A program made the translations under genes and the position numbers. Below, piece after piece: positions 40,855 through 47,922 of a DNA stretch of 64,000 nt; position 1 is the first letter of the stretch, and the number at the start of each line of letters is the position of its first letter. The notes beneath the pieces were generated by a model that had not been told where the DNA came from, did no database searches, and saw nothing but the letters and a program-made list of their open reading frames with translations. This DNA is from Streptomyces sp. NBC_01233 (GTDB taxonomy: Bacteria; Actinomycetota; Actinomycetes; Streptomycetales; Streptomycetaceae): the NCBI RefSeq assembly GCF_035989305.1, contig NZ_CP108514.1, positions 5,061,501 through 5,125,500 on the forward strand, read 5' to 3'.

Positions 40855-41408
40855 CAGACCGTCACCCCCTCGACCAGCGCGGGGACGAGGGCCAGGGCGG
40901 TGCGGCCGGTGTCGGTCCAGCCCTTGCACTTCCCACACACCCACTGGGTGCCGTCGCGGCGCATGGCGCGCCCGCAGCACGTCGGGGCGGTCGAGGAGTC
41001 CGGGCCGGGCTGGACCGGGACCTTCGCGGGGACCGGCTCGGTGCGCGGGCCGGGGATGCCGGGGATGGTCGGGATGGCCGGGTCGTTGTCGCCGTCCGGC
41101 CAGTCGTGACCGGCGGCCAGGACGGCGTCCCGGATGTGGAGGACGTACTCGCCGCGCGTGATGCCTTCGCGCCGCTCCGGCATGAGGGCCAGGGCGGCCT
41201 TCGCGAGGGCCGGGGCGTTGCCCGCCACGCGGCGGTCCACGAGGTTGTACGCCTCGGCGCCCACGCACACCAGCAGATTGGCGTTCTCCAGGGCGTCCGT
41301 CGGGTTCACCGTGCGGAAGTGCTCGCCGACGGCGACGAGGACGGCAGCGGTGAACGCGTCCATGGGGACCGTGGTCTCTTGCGTGTTCTGATCAGTAAGG
41401 TTGTGCAC
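40854..41408 (-). CDS. first gene of the membrane operon, zinc-ribbon protein, 184 aa
   Basis: GTG 41408 with CAGGAG at ideal spacing. A helical N-terminal domain (MDAFTAAVLVAVGEHFRTV...), a Pro-rich linker and a C-terminal ribbon CCGRAMRRDGTQWVCGKCKGW. Transcribed divergently from the HTH regulator at 41598, so both probably answer to the repeats between them. Role unknown. Confidence 0.65.
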   Translation of the reverse strand: MHNLTDQNTQETTVPMDAFTAAVLVAVGEHFRTVNPTDALENANLLVCVGAEAYNLVDRRVAGNAPALAKAALALMPERREGITRGEYVLHIRDAVLAAGHDWPDGDNDPAIPTIPGIPGPRTEPVPAKVPVQPGPDSSTAPTCCGRAMRRDGTQWVCGKCKGWTDTGRTALALVPALVEGVTV

Positions 41409-41513
41409 TGTCAGCTCCTGGTTGGTCAGGTGTCTGGCAGGCCCCGGTCGGTGTTGTGAGATGCCCCGACCGGGGCCGTGTTGCATCAGGAGGCGGTTCC
41501 GCTTTACCTCCTG

Positions 41514-41559
41514 TGCGGGGTACCCTACACAACAATTCGCGTGGGGGGTACCCTGCACG
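41514..41559. promoter_or_regulatory. divergent control region with GGGTACCC repeats
   Basis: Two copies of GGTACCCT(A/G)CAC 32 bp apart, each centred on the palindrome GGGTACCC, in the gap between the membrane operon and the HTH gene. On the plus strand TACCCT could serve as -10. Likely operators for the adjacent HTH protein. Confidence 0.6.
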
Positions 41560-41597
41560 GCGTGTCACCGGAGCCGTCCGGTTCCGAAGGGGTGAAC

Positions 41598-41915
41598 GTG
41601 GGCGAGGAAAACCCTCAGCTAGACGAGGAGGTGCAGCGGGTGCTCGATGCGATCGAGGGGCTCAACTCGGCGGACGTGCCGGCCGCGGAGAGGGTGAAGC
41701 GGCTGACCCAGCTACTGGACGAGTGGCCCGCTGCGCACGGCCGAGTACGGGCTATGCGTCAGGCCGCGATGCAGGAGATGCAGGACGACGGCAAGTCGCT
41801 GCGCAAGATCTCCGCCGAGACGGGGATCAGCTTCGGACGGGTGCGGGAGATCATCGCGGGCGTCACGAAGCGGGCGAAGCCGAAGGAGGCGCCTGACGAC
41901 CAGCCGCCCGTGTGA
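41598..41915 (+). CDS. HTH regulator of the membrane operon, 105 aa
   Basis: GTG 41598 with GAAGGGG seven bases upstream. The N-terminal ~60 residues are helical and the C-terminus has an HTH (KSLRKISAETGISFGRVREI). Divergent from the membrane operon, with a basic tail. Plausibly a KorA-like repressor of the module and itself, inferred from layout. Confidence 0.7.
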   Translation: MGEENPQLDEEVQRVLDAIEGLNSADVPAAERVKRLTQLLDEWPAAHGRVRAMRQAAMQEMQDDGKSLRKISAETGISFGRVREIIAGVTKRAKPKEAPDDQPPV

Positions 41916-41922
41916 CGGGGGC

Positions 41923-41955
41923 GCGGCCGGGCGGTGTGGACGGCCGCCCGGCCGC
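41923..41955. terminator. hairpin after the HTH regulator
   Basis: Arms GCGGCCGGGCGG and CCGCCCGGCCGC, 8 bp beyond the stop. Confidence 0.65.
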
Positions 41956-41988
41956 TACGGGCCCAACCGTGCGCGGGAGCGTACAGCA

Positions 41989-42075
41989 GCAGCCCTCTAC
42001 CGGGTTCGGTGGAGGGCTGCGGTGTTGTCCGGACATGGGTGTGCCCCGCCCGAGGGGGGGAGTCGGGCGGGGCAC
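41989..42075. terminator. two further hairpins between convergent genes
   Basis: GCAGCCCTC/GAGGGCTGC (41989-42020) and GTGCCCCGCCCGA/TCGGGCGGGGCAC (42041-42075). They insulate the membrane module from the replication operon. Confidence 0.7.
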
Positions 42076-42155
42076 GGGGGGCGCTGTCCCACGAGGGGGA
42101 GCGTAGCGCCGGGGGGTGATCAGTTGGCTGTTTCCGGAAATGCCGGGCGGCCGGT

Positions 42156-42524
42156 TCAGCGGCGGCGCCGGGGCGGCGGTCCGTACGGGCTGACCCAGGC
42201 CGGCCGGTCGCCTCGGTTGCCGGTGGCGAGCTGCTTGGTGATGGGGGCGAGGGCGCGGGCGAGTTCGGCCATGGCGCGGGCGGCGTTCTCCGCGATCGGC
42301 CGGAGGGCTTCCAGCATGGCGCGGACGGGTGCGGTCGCCTCGGCGAGGAGCTGCGCGGCCTCCATGGTGGCCAGGTGGGTGTGCGGGCCGGTCTCGCCCC
42401 GGTGGACCTGGTCGACGGCGGTGGACGCTTCCTGCGGGGTGAGGCCGCGGCGGGTGACGAGGCGGAGCATCAGGACGACGGCGGCCCGTGCCTCGTGCTC
42501 GGTGCGGACGGTGAGGATCGTCAT
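42156..42524 (-). CDS. small helical protein, 122 aa
   Basis: ATG overlaps the ligase-like gene's stop. All-helical (EARAAVVLMLRLVTRRGLTPQEASTAV), with an arginine tail. Last gene of the long operon from 49.6 kb. Unknown. Confidence 0.6.
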   Translation of the reverse strand: MTILTVRTEHEARAAVVLMLRLVTRRGLTPQEASTAVDQVHRGETGPHTHLATMEAAQLLAEATAPVRAMLEALRPIAENAARAMAELARALAPITKQLATGNRGDRPAWVSPYGPPPRRRR

Positions 42525-43123
42525 GACTGGCCCTCCTGGTCGGCGAGGCGGGGGAAGTCCCGGGCCTTGATCTTCGCCATGCGGCCGTCAGGGTGGTGCC
42601 AGACCAGTCCTTCGTGCAGTCGGGTGTGCAGCCATCCGCGAAGCCCGTCGTAATCCCGGGGCGCCTTCCTGGCATCTTCGCGGGCCGAGAACGCCGCCCA
42701 CCCGTGCCGGATCAGGAGGTGGCTGAGGAAGCCTCCGGGGTTGCCGTGAACCTTCGGGCCGACAAGTTCGTAGGTGCCGGGCGTCATCGGGCCGACTCCA
42801 ATCAGAACCGGCCCCGTCATGGCCAGGGCCTCGGCGTGGAACTTGGCGAAGGACGACTGTCCGATGGGCTCCCAGCCGACGCGCTTATCGGTGACCTCGT
42901 CGTGATCGACCTCCAGGAAGCCGGCGGGTGTGGGCTTGCCCGGCTTGACCTCACGCCGCGCCCACCAGGCGCCGACGTCGTCGAGCATCACGCAGGTGCC
43001 GTCCCACTTGACGGTGGCCATGCCCTCGCCGGCCGCGACCCACGCGCAGGTGGGGTTGATCTCGCGGGTGACGTGCTTCCGGTTGTCGTCGTCGCGGACG
43101 AACAGGGTGGGGATCTTCTTCAC
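42521..43123 (-). CDS. RNA-ligase-like nucleotidyltransferase (DUF5565 type)
   Basis: 200 residues from GTG 43123. It contains the nucleotidyl-transfer motif KWDGT (K at about residue 40), WWARREVKPGK, GWEPIGQSSFAKFHAEAL, TYELVGPKVHGN and a late KIKARDF lysine motif. This matches the family annotated as RNA ligase 1/DUF5565 in actinobacteria and their phages. It would seal RNA (for example cleaved tRNA) or act on an NAD/ATP-linked substrate. Precise substrate unknown. Confidence 0.7.
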   Translation of the reverse strand: MKKIPTLFVRDDDNRKHVTREINPTCAWVAAGEGMATVKWDGTCVMLDDVGAWWARREVKPGKPTPAGFLEVDHDEVTDKRVGWEPIGQSSFAKFHAEALAMTGPVLIGVGPMTPGTYELVGPKVHGNPGGFLSHLLIRHGWAAFSAREDARKAPRDYDGLRGWLHTRLHEGLVWHHPDGRMAKIKARDFPRLADQEGQS

Positions 43124-44115
43124 GACTGGGGGTCCTTCCGGACGAGGTGCTGGGGGACGTCGAAGGCGTCGGCGATCGCGGCCGCGGCCTCCTCGCGGCG
43201 GGCGCCGGGTGTCAGCGTGGGGGGCGGGGTGTCCGCCGGGGGTGTCCGGCCGGTGTCCGCCCTTGTCTCCCGGGCGATGTGGGCAAAGGCTTCGACGACG
43301 GCGGCGCCGAGGAGGCGGCGGGGGACACGTGCCCGGTACTCCACCCGGACACCCTGTCCGGTGTCCGTGTCCGGGGGTGTCCGGCGGGTGTCCTCGGTGT
43401 CCGCGTAGACAGGCGGACGGGCGGTGTCCGGGCCGGTGAGGACACGGCCTGTCCGGACACTGTCCGCCCTGGTCGGCAGCGGTCCGCAGTCGATGTCCTC
43501 CCCGACGAGGACAGGTGTCCGCAGGACACCCCCGGACGCGCGGACACGGGTCGGGGACAGGGTCGCCGGACCGGCCGGGGGCGGGGGCGCGACGGAGTCG
43601 ACCAGGACGGCGGTCGTGCCCGCGTGGACGCCGTACCCCGGTCCGTCCGGTGTCGGCCACACCCAGGGCGAGGCCGCGCGCTCGGCCCGGCCGAGGGCGA
43701 CGACCGGCACCCCGGGCGCCGGGTTGGACGGCCAGTCCTCGACATCGCCCTCGCGCCAGTGCGGGAACAGGGCGTACGCCCAGCCGCCCGGGTGCTCCAT
43801 CCACACCTCCACGGCGACGTACCCGGGGGAGTTCCAGCGGGTGAGGTGGGTGAGCGCGGCGAGGTCCCAGGGCTGCGGGTTGTCGTCGGCGGCGAAGAAC
43901 GCCAGGACGTCCGGCGGCTGCCGGCGGTACCGGGTCTCCTGGGTGATGTCCTGGAGCTCGGCGCGCTGGACGTGGATCAGCGTGACCGGGTCCTCGAACC
44001 GGAAGGTGTGGGCGCGGTCGTGGTCCGGGAAGTTGCCTTCGGCGTACGGGGTGACGCGGACGGCCTGGCACACCAGGTACGCGGGATCCCCGTGGACGAT
44101 CTCGTCAGGACGCAC
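43120..44115 (-). CDS. unknown protein, 331 aa, C-terminal half overlying TGTCCG repeats
   Basis: GTG 44115, overlapping the neighbour by 11 bases. The first ~180 residues look folded (TFRFEDPVTLIHVQRAELQDI, YVAVEVWMEHPGGWAYALFPHW). From about residue 180 the coding DNA is packed with TGTCCG motifs, giving a Thr/Asp/Arg/Pro-rich linker (TEDTRRTPPDTDTGQGV) before a helical end. No family recognised. Confidence 0.6.
   Translation of the reverse strand: MRPDEIVHGDPAYLVCQAVRVTPYAEGNFPDHDRAHTFRFEDPVTLIHVQRAELQDITQETRYRRQPPDVLAFFAADDNPQPWDLAALTHLTRWNSPGYVAVEVWMEHPGGWAYALFPHWREGDVEDWPSNPAPGVPVVALGRAERAASPWVWPTPDGPGYGVHAGTTAVLVDSVAPPPPAGPATLSPTRVRASGGVLRTPVLVGEDIDCGPLPTRADSVRTGRVLTGPDTARPPVYADTEDTRRTPPDTDTGQGVRVEYRARVPRRLLGAAVVEAFAHIARETRADTGRTPPADTPPPTLTPGARREEAAAAIADAFDVPQHLVRKDPQS
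43220..43560. repeat. TGTCCG/CGGACA cluster within a gene
   Basis: About fifteen TGTCCG or CGGACA hexamers in 340 bp, mostly TGTCCG on the plus strand, inside the reading frame of the 331-aa gene. Same motif as the noncoding cluster at 20205-20407. Confidence 0.7.
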
Positions 44116-44518
44116 GGCCGGCCTCCTCGCCGTAGTGGACGCGGTCGGGGTCGTGGCAGACGGTGGTCCGGCAGGGCTCCGCGAGGGGGGAGCCGTGGTG
44201 GCAGCGCAGCGGGTTGCCGTCCGGTGCCTCGTCGCGGCGCGGGGCACGGCGGGCCGGGTGGGTGGCGCGCTTGTGCCAGCCGGTCGGCTCGTCCTGGAGG
44301 TCGGAGTCCCAGGCCTCGACGGCGGCGGCGATCAGCTCCGGGTCGCGGGGGTAGCACCATGCATGGTCGTAGCCCCAGGCCCCGCTGTCGTCCTTCGGGA
44401 CGGCGAGCAGCCGCAGGTTGAAGCCCTGGTGGATCCACACGAACCGGTGGGTGTCGTCGGCGCCGAGTTCGTACCCCTCCCAGTGGAGGTCAAGGATCGG
44501 GATCTCGTGGAGCTTCAC
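44105..44518 (-). CDS. unknown protein, 137 aa
   Basis: GTG 44518, overlapping the previous stop. An N-terminal beta domain (FVWIHQGFNLRLLAVPKDDSG), then a basic linker and a histidine/cysteine-rich tail (LRCHHGSPLAEPCRTTVCHD). Not recognised. Confidence 0.6.
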   Translation of the reverse strand: MKLHEIPILDLHWEGYELGADDTHRFVWIHQGFNLRLLAVPKDDSGAWGYDHAWCYPRDPELIAAAVEAWDSDLQDEPTGWHKRATHPARRAPRRDEAPDGNPLRCHHGSPLAEPCRTTVCHDPDRVHYGEEAGRAS

Positions 44519-45147
44519 AGGCTGGTCCTTTCGTGGGCGGGGGCCGTCAGGGTAGGCGCGGCGGCCTGGTCGTCGTGGTGGGTTTCCGGTTCCTCGAGGT
44601 GGCCGTCCTCCGGGTGGTAGTCGTGCCGGTAGCGGACGGACAGGGCGGCGAGGAGGGCGCGGGCCATGTGCTCGGCGCACTCCGGGGAGAGGTCCAGGGC
44701 CCACCCCTCGTGGGCGCCCTCCAGGAGGCGGGCGAGGTCGTCCACGGTGACGTCGTGCGGGGCCGGGCCGGTGGGCGGGGCCAGGGCCTCGTCCCAGGTG
44801 TAGTCACAGCGCCAGCACTGCCGCTCCAGGCGCTCCCCCTTCCTGGACCGGCCCCAGGTGTGCGGGTCGTTGGTGCCGTGTTCGCCGGCGACCCGGTGGC
44901 GGGTGATCGCGGTGTCGTGGGAGCACTTCGCGCACACGGTGTACTCGCCGCTGTAGGGCGGGAGCCGGTCGTCGTCGGGCGCGGGGGGCGGGGGCGTCGG
45001 CAGCAGGGTCAGGGCGGTCGCGGCCAGGGCGGCGCAGTGCCCGGCCGGGTCGGAGACGACGTTGTGCTCGACGCGGTGGTGCCATGTGGTCAGCAGGGCC
45101 TCGGTCAGCTGCACCAGGCGGGCCTGGTCGGTGGCGGGTTCAGGCAT
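44515..45147 (-). CDS. unknown zinc-ribbon protein, 210 aa
   Basis: ATG 45147. A helical N-terminus, then CAKCSHDTAITRHRV and CWRCDYTWDE as a probable four-cysteine ribbon, then a helical end. Function unknown. Confidence 0.6.
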   Translation of the reverse strand: MPEPATDQARLVQLTEALLTTWHHRVEHNVVSDPAGHCAALAATALTLLPTPPPPAPDDDRLPPYSGEYTVCAKCSHDTAITRHRVAGEHGTNDPHTWGRSRKGERLERQCWRCDYTWDEALAPPTGPAPHDVTVDDLARLLEGAHEGWALDLSPECAEHMARALLAALSVRYRHDYHPEDGHLEEPETHHDDQAAAPTLTAPAHERTSL

Positions 45148-45442
45148 CGGGGGTGTCCGTTCGGTTGCGGGTGGCCCAGTGCGGGTCACGGACGGGGGCG
45201 GGCGCGGGGTGTTCCTCGCGCCAGGAGCGGCGGTTGGCGGCGGAGCGGCGCGGGTGGAACGTCCAGATCGCGGCGAGGGCCAGGACGATGACGGGGGCCG
45301 CGGCCCAGAACGCCAGGGAGCGCGGGGTGCGCTCGGTGACGACGTCCTGGGCCCAGGAGGTGAGGCGGTCGGCGGGCCGGGTCCGCCCGGCCGCGTACCC
45401 GAGGAGGGCGGCGGCCAGGGCGACGGCGGACAGCAGGGTCAC
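45140..45442 (-). CDS. two-span membrane protein, 100 aa
   Basis: GTG 45442. Membrane helices at about residues 3-18 and 43-62 (LAFWAAAPVIVLALAAIW), with a basic cytoplasmic tail. Unknown. Confidence 0.6.
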   Translation of the reverse strand: MTLLSAVALAAALLGYAAGRTRPADRLTSWAQDVVTERTPRSLAFWAAAPVIVLALAAIWTFHPRRSAANRRSWREEHPAPAPVRDPHWATRNRTDTPDA

Positions 45443-45555
45443 CGGAACGTGTCCTCCTCGCTCCAGCCGAACGGGGACTCGCCCCGGTCGCTGTCCACGA
45501 CCAGGACGGCGAGGGGGTTGTCCTCGGTCGGCTCGGGCGCGGCGGGGGCGCTCAC
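45439..45555 (-). CDS. short acidic protein, 38 aa
   Basis: GTG 45555 to TGA 45439, overlapping both neighbours by four bases. Acidic tail ends SPFGWSEEDTFR. Supported mainly by coupling. Confidence 0.5.
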   Translation of the reverse strand: MSAPAAPEPTEDNPLAVLVVDSDRGESPFGWSEEDTFR

Positions 45556-45779
45556 GTTCGCTCCGGCTGGACGATGCCGTGCCGGGCGAAGGCGCGGACG
45601 GTGGCCGGGTCGTTCATGAACCGGTCCAGGGAGTCCTGTTCGGTGTCCCAGTCCTCGGCCTGGAGGGTTTCGATCAGTTCCGCGAGGACTTCCTCTCGCT
45701 CCTCCTCGGGCGTCCCTGCCTTGATCAGGGAGCGGGCGACAGGGTCGAAGATCTTGATTCCGGCGGAGCCCCATCCCAT
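45552..45779 (-). CDS. small helical protein, 75 aa
   Basis: ATG 45779. An acidic helix (PEEEREEVLAELIETLQAED) and a second helical segment (SLDRFMNDPATVRAFARHG). Unknown. Confidence 0.6.
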   Translation of the reverse strand: MGWGSAGIKIFDPVARSLIKAGTPEEEREEVLAELIETLQAEDWDTEQDSLDRFMNDPATVRAFARHGIVQPERT

Positions 45780-45782
45780 GGG

Positions 45783-46142
45783 TCAGCTCTCCTCGTGGTG
45801 GACGTCGTGGGTGATGCGTGGACAGTCGAAGTTGTGGAAGGTGCCGAGGGACGTCCACCACAGGGGGCAGTCGCAGTTCTCCGCGAGCTCCGCGCGCAGG
45901 ACGGCCTTCCTGTCGCTGGGCCAGGTGTGGGGGCGGGGCCGGCCGTCCCGGACGGCGGCGGCCTGGGCGGCCCCGCCGTGGTGGACCTCCCGGCCCCCGG
46001 CGGCCAGGAGGACGACGGCCCCCGCGTACACGGCCAGGCCGCGGCCGGTGTCGCCCCGGCCCAGGTCGAGCGCGGCCCAATAGGTCAGCCAGACGAACGC
46101 GACCAGGTAGAGCAGCAGCAGCAGGCGGGCGGGGCGGGTCAC
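45783..46142 (-). CDS. two-span membrane protein with Cys/His tail, 119 aa
   Basis: GTG 46142. Two N-terminal membrane helices, then a soluble region with NCDCPLWW and FDCPRITHDVHH. Unknown. Confidence 0.6.
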   Translation of the reverse strand: MTRPARLLLLLYLVAFVWLTYWAALDLGRGDTGRGLAVYAGAVVLLAAGGREVHHGGAAQAAAVRDGRPRPHTWPSDRKAVLRAELAENCDCPLWWTSLGTFHNFDCPRITHDVHHEES

Positions 46143-46585
46143 CTCGGGCGCCTCCCGTGCCGGGCCATGTGCAGGGTGGAGGCCACGGCCATGTCGTACA
46201 TCGCGGCCGTGGCCGCGCCGAGGTCGTCGTTCTCCTCGCGGATGCAGCGCTCCGCGAAGGCGTCGAACAGGGCGTAGGACTGGCGGTAGTCGCCGCTCGC
46301 GTGGGCCACGACGAACTGAGCGGCGAACCGTACGTGCGCGGGCAGCTCCTCGGCGGACCGCTCGTCGCCGGTCTCGGCGTCGGTGACGGACAGGCCGAAG
46401 AAGTCGGCGTCCGGGTGCTCGTCGCGGTAGGGCATGGTCGTGACCTCGGCCAGCACGGACAGGGTGGACACCATGTGGCGGGCGGACTCGGAGATGAGCG
46501 GCTGGATCATGAGGAGCCCGGCCGTGCGGTCGCCGGCGCAGCCCCGGGCGATGGCGGTGGTGATGGTGTCGGGGTGTGTGCTCAC
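46139..46585 (-). CDS. unknown helical protein, 148 aa
   Basis: GTG 46585. Mostly helical, no metal motif (MIQPLISESARHMVSTLSVL, AQFVVAHASGDYRQSYALF). Coupled both sides. Unknown. Confidence 0.6.
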   Translation of the reverse strand: MSTHPDTITTAIARGCAGDRTAGLLMIQPLISESARHMVSTLSVLAEVTTMPYRDEHPDADFFGLSVTDAETGDERSAEELPAHVRFAAQFVVAHASGDYRQSYALFDAFAERCIREENDDLGAATAAMYDMAVASTLHMARHGRRPR

Positions 46586-46854
46586 GGGGCGGGGGTCTCC
46601 TCGCTGGAGTCGTTGATCCAGGCCCCGAGCGCGGTCGCGTAGACGGTCTGGGCTTCGGTCAGGGCGGCCTGGAGGCGGTCGGCCTCGGCGCGCAGCTCCG
46701 CGAGGTGGGGGGCGTGGCCGTCCACCTGGTCCTGGAGCCACGGGGGCATGATCCGCACGAGGTCGTCCAGGGTGCGGGTGTGGCGGCCGGGGCCGGGATC
46801 GAGGCACAGGCCGAGGAACGCGCGGGCCTGGGCGGCGGTGTGGAGTTCGAGCAT
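46582..46854 (-). CDS. small coiled protein, 90 aa
   Basis: ATG 46854. A helical hairpin with a coiled coil (HLAELRAEADRLQAALTEAQ). Unknown. Confidence 0.6.
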   Translation of the reverse strand: MLELHTAAQARAFLGLCLDPGPGRHTRTLDDLVRIMPPWLQDQVDGHAPHLAELRAEADRLQAALTEAQTVYATALGAWINDSSEETPAP

Positions 46855-46869
46855 CAGGGGTCCAGGGGG

Positions 46870-47058
46870 TCAGTGGGCGAGGGAGTTGACGGCGGCCAGG
46901 GCCAGGGCCCGGCCCTCGTGGCACATGTCCGGCAGGCGCGTTGCGGGCCAGCACTCGGCGCAGCCCCCGCCGACGTGCTTGTTCGCGGCCTGGAACGCGG
47001 CGATCACCGAGTCCAGGGCGACCGGGGCGGTCGGGCTGGAGGTGTCCGTGCGGGTCAC
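46870..47058 (-). CDS. small cysteine-containing protein, 62 aa
   Basis: GTG 47058 overlapping the previous stop. HVGGGCAECWPATRLPDMC suggests a zinc knuckle. Unknown. Confidence 0.58.
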   Translation of the reverse strand: MTRTDTSSPTAPVALDSVIAAFQAANKHVGGGCAECWPATRLPDMCHEGRALALAAVNSLAH

Positions 47059-47288
47059 GGGGTGATCTCCAGTTCTTCGAGTGGCTGCTCGCTGTCGATG
47101 TGGGCGTGGAGTTCGCGCAGTCGCCGGAGGGCCTGGTCGTCGCGGATGTTCAGCGCGGCGCGTGCCTTGTCCGGGAGGGCGTTCCAGCACTGGGTGCACA
47201 GGTAGAGGCGGGCAGGCTTCGGGGTGCGGCAGGAGCGGCACGGGGTGGCGGTGTAGGCGCCTCGCAGCGGCCGGGCGTTGCGGCTCAC
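47055..47288 (-). CDS. small zinc-ribbon protein, 77 aa
   Basis: GTG 47288. CRSCRTPKPARLYLCTQCW is a clear four-cysteine ribbon, followed by an acidic helical tail. Possibly nucleic-acid binding. Unknown. Confidence 0.6.
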   Translation of the reverse strand: MSRNARPLRGAYTATPCRSCRTPKPARLYLCTQCWNALPDKARAALNIRDDQALRRLRELHAHIDSEQPLEELEITP

Positions 47289-47500
47289 CGGAGGCTCCCG
47301 GTCCACAGGGCCAGCTCCTCGCCGGCCTCCGCGTTGGCGACCGCGAGGGCGTCGCGGTCGACCAGGGTGTCGGCCAGGGCGGAACGGCAGCGGTCCAGCA
47401 GGGCGCGCAGCTCGGTCGGCTCGGGCGGTCCGTCCGGGTTGGCGACGAGCTCGGCGAGGACGTCGCGGATCTCGTCCAGGCGGGCGGGGGCCAGGGTCAC
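47285..47500 (-). CDS. small helical protein, 71 aa
   Basis: GTG 47500, four-base overlaps on both sides. Two helices (LDEIRDVLAELV, LRALLDRCRSALAD). Unknown. Confidence 0.58.
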   Translation of the reverse strand: MTLAPARLDEIRDVLAELVANPDGPPEPTELRALLDRCRSALADTLVDRDALAVANAEAGEELALWTGSLR

Positions 47501-47922
47501 GGGGTCAGCTCCTGGGTGCGTCGGCGGATGGTCGTCGGGTTGAGGTGGGAGCCGCGGCCGGCGACGGCCAGGGCGAGGGTCACCGCGCGGGCGCCGTGGC
47601 GGCGGGCGGCCTCCTCCTCGCCGTGGGCCTGGATGGCGGCGAGGACGTCGGCGGTCGGGGTGTCGGTCCTGGTGGCCGCGTTCGGTCGGCGGGCGCAGAA
47701 CAGGCACCGGCCGCCTTCGGTGGGGTCGCCGGGTGCGCCGGGGTGGCGCGGGCACCGGTTGGCCGGGCCCTTCGCGGCGGCGACCAGGCGGCGGGCCTCC
47801 TCGATGGCGCGGGCGACGATGGCCAGTTGCTCGTCCGTGGCGGTGGCCGGGTCGAGCCGGTCACCGAAGGTGCCGAGGGCGTGCAGCGTCCGGACCAGCT
47901 CCGGCAGGTGGTTGCGGTTCAC
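47497..47922 (-). CDS. unknown protein, 141 aa, zinc knuckle
   Basis: GTG 47922, directly after the initiator. A helical N-terminus, RCPRHPGAPGDPTEGGRCLFC, then a helical C-terminus ending NPTTIRRRTQELTP. May assist replication, by position only. Confidence 0.6.
   Translation of the reverse strand: MNRNHLPELVRTLHALGTFGDRLDPATATDEQLAIVARAIEEARRLVAAAKGPANRCPRHPGAPGDPTEGGRCLFCARRPNAATRTDTPTADVLAAIQAHGEEEAARRHGARAVTLALAVAGRGSHLNPTTIRRRTQELTP

Noticed and set aside
36193..41408. Type IV secretion or complete conjugation system
   Set aside because: No VirB4/VirD4, relaxase or TraB/FtsK motor is visible, only small membrane and ribbon proteins.
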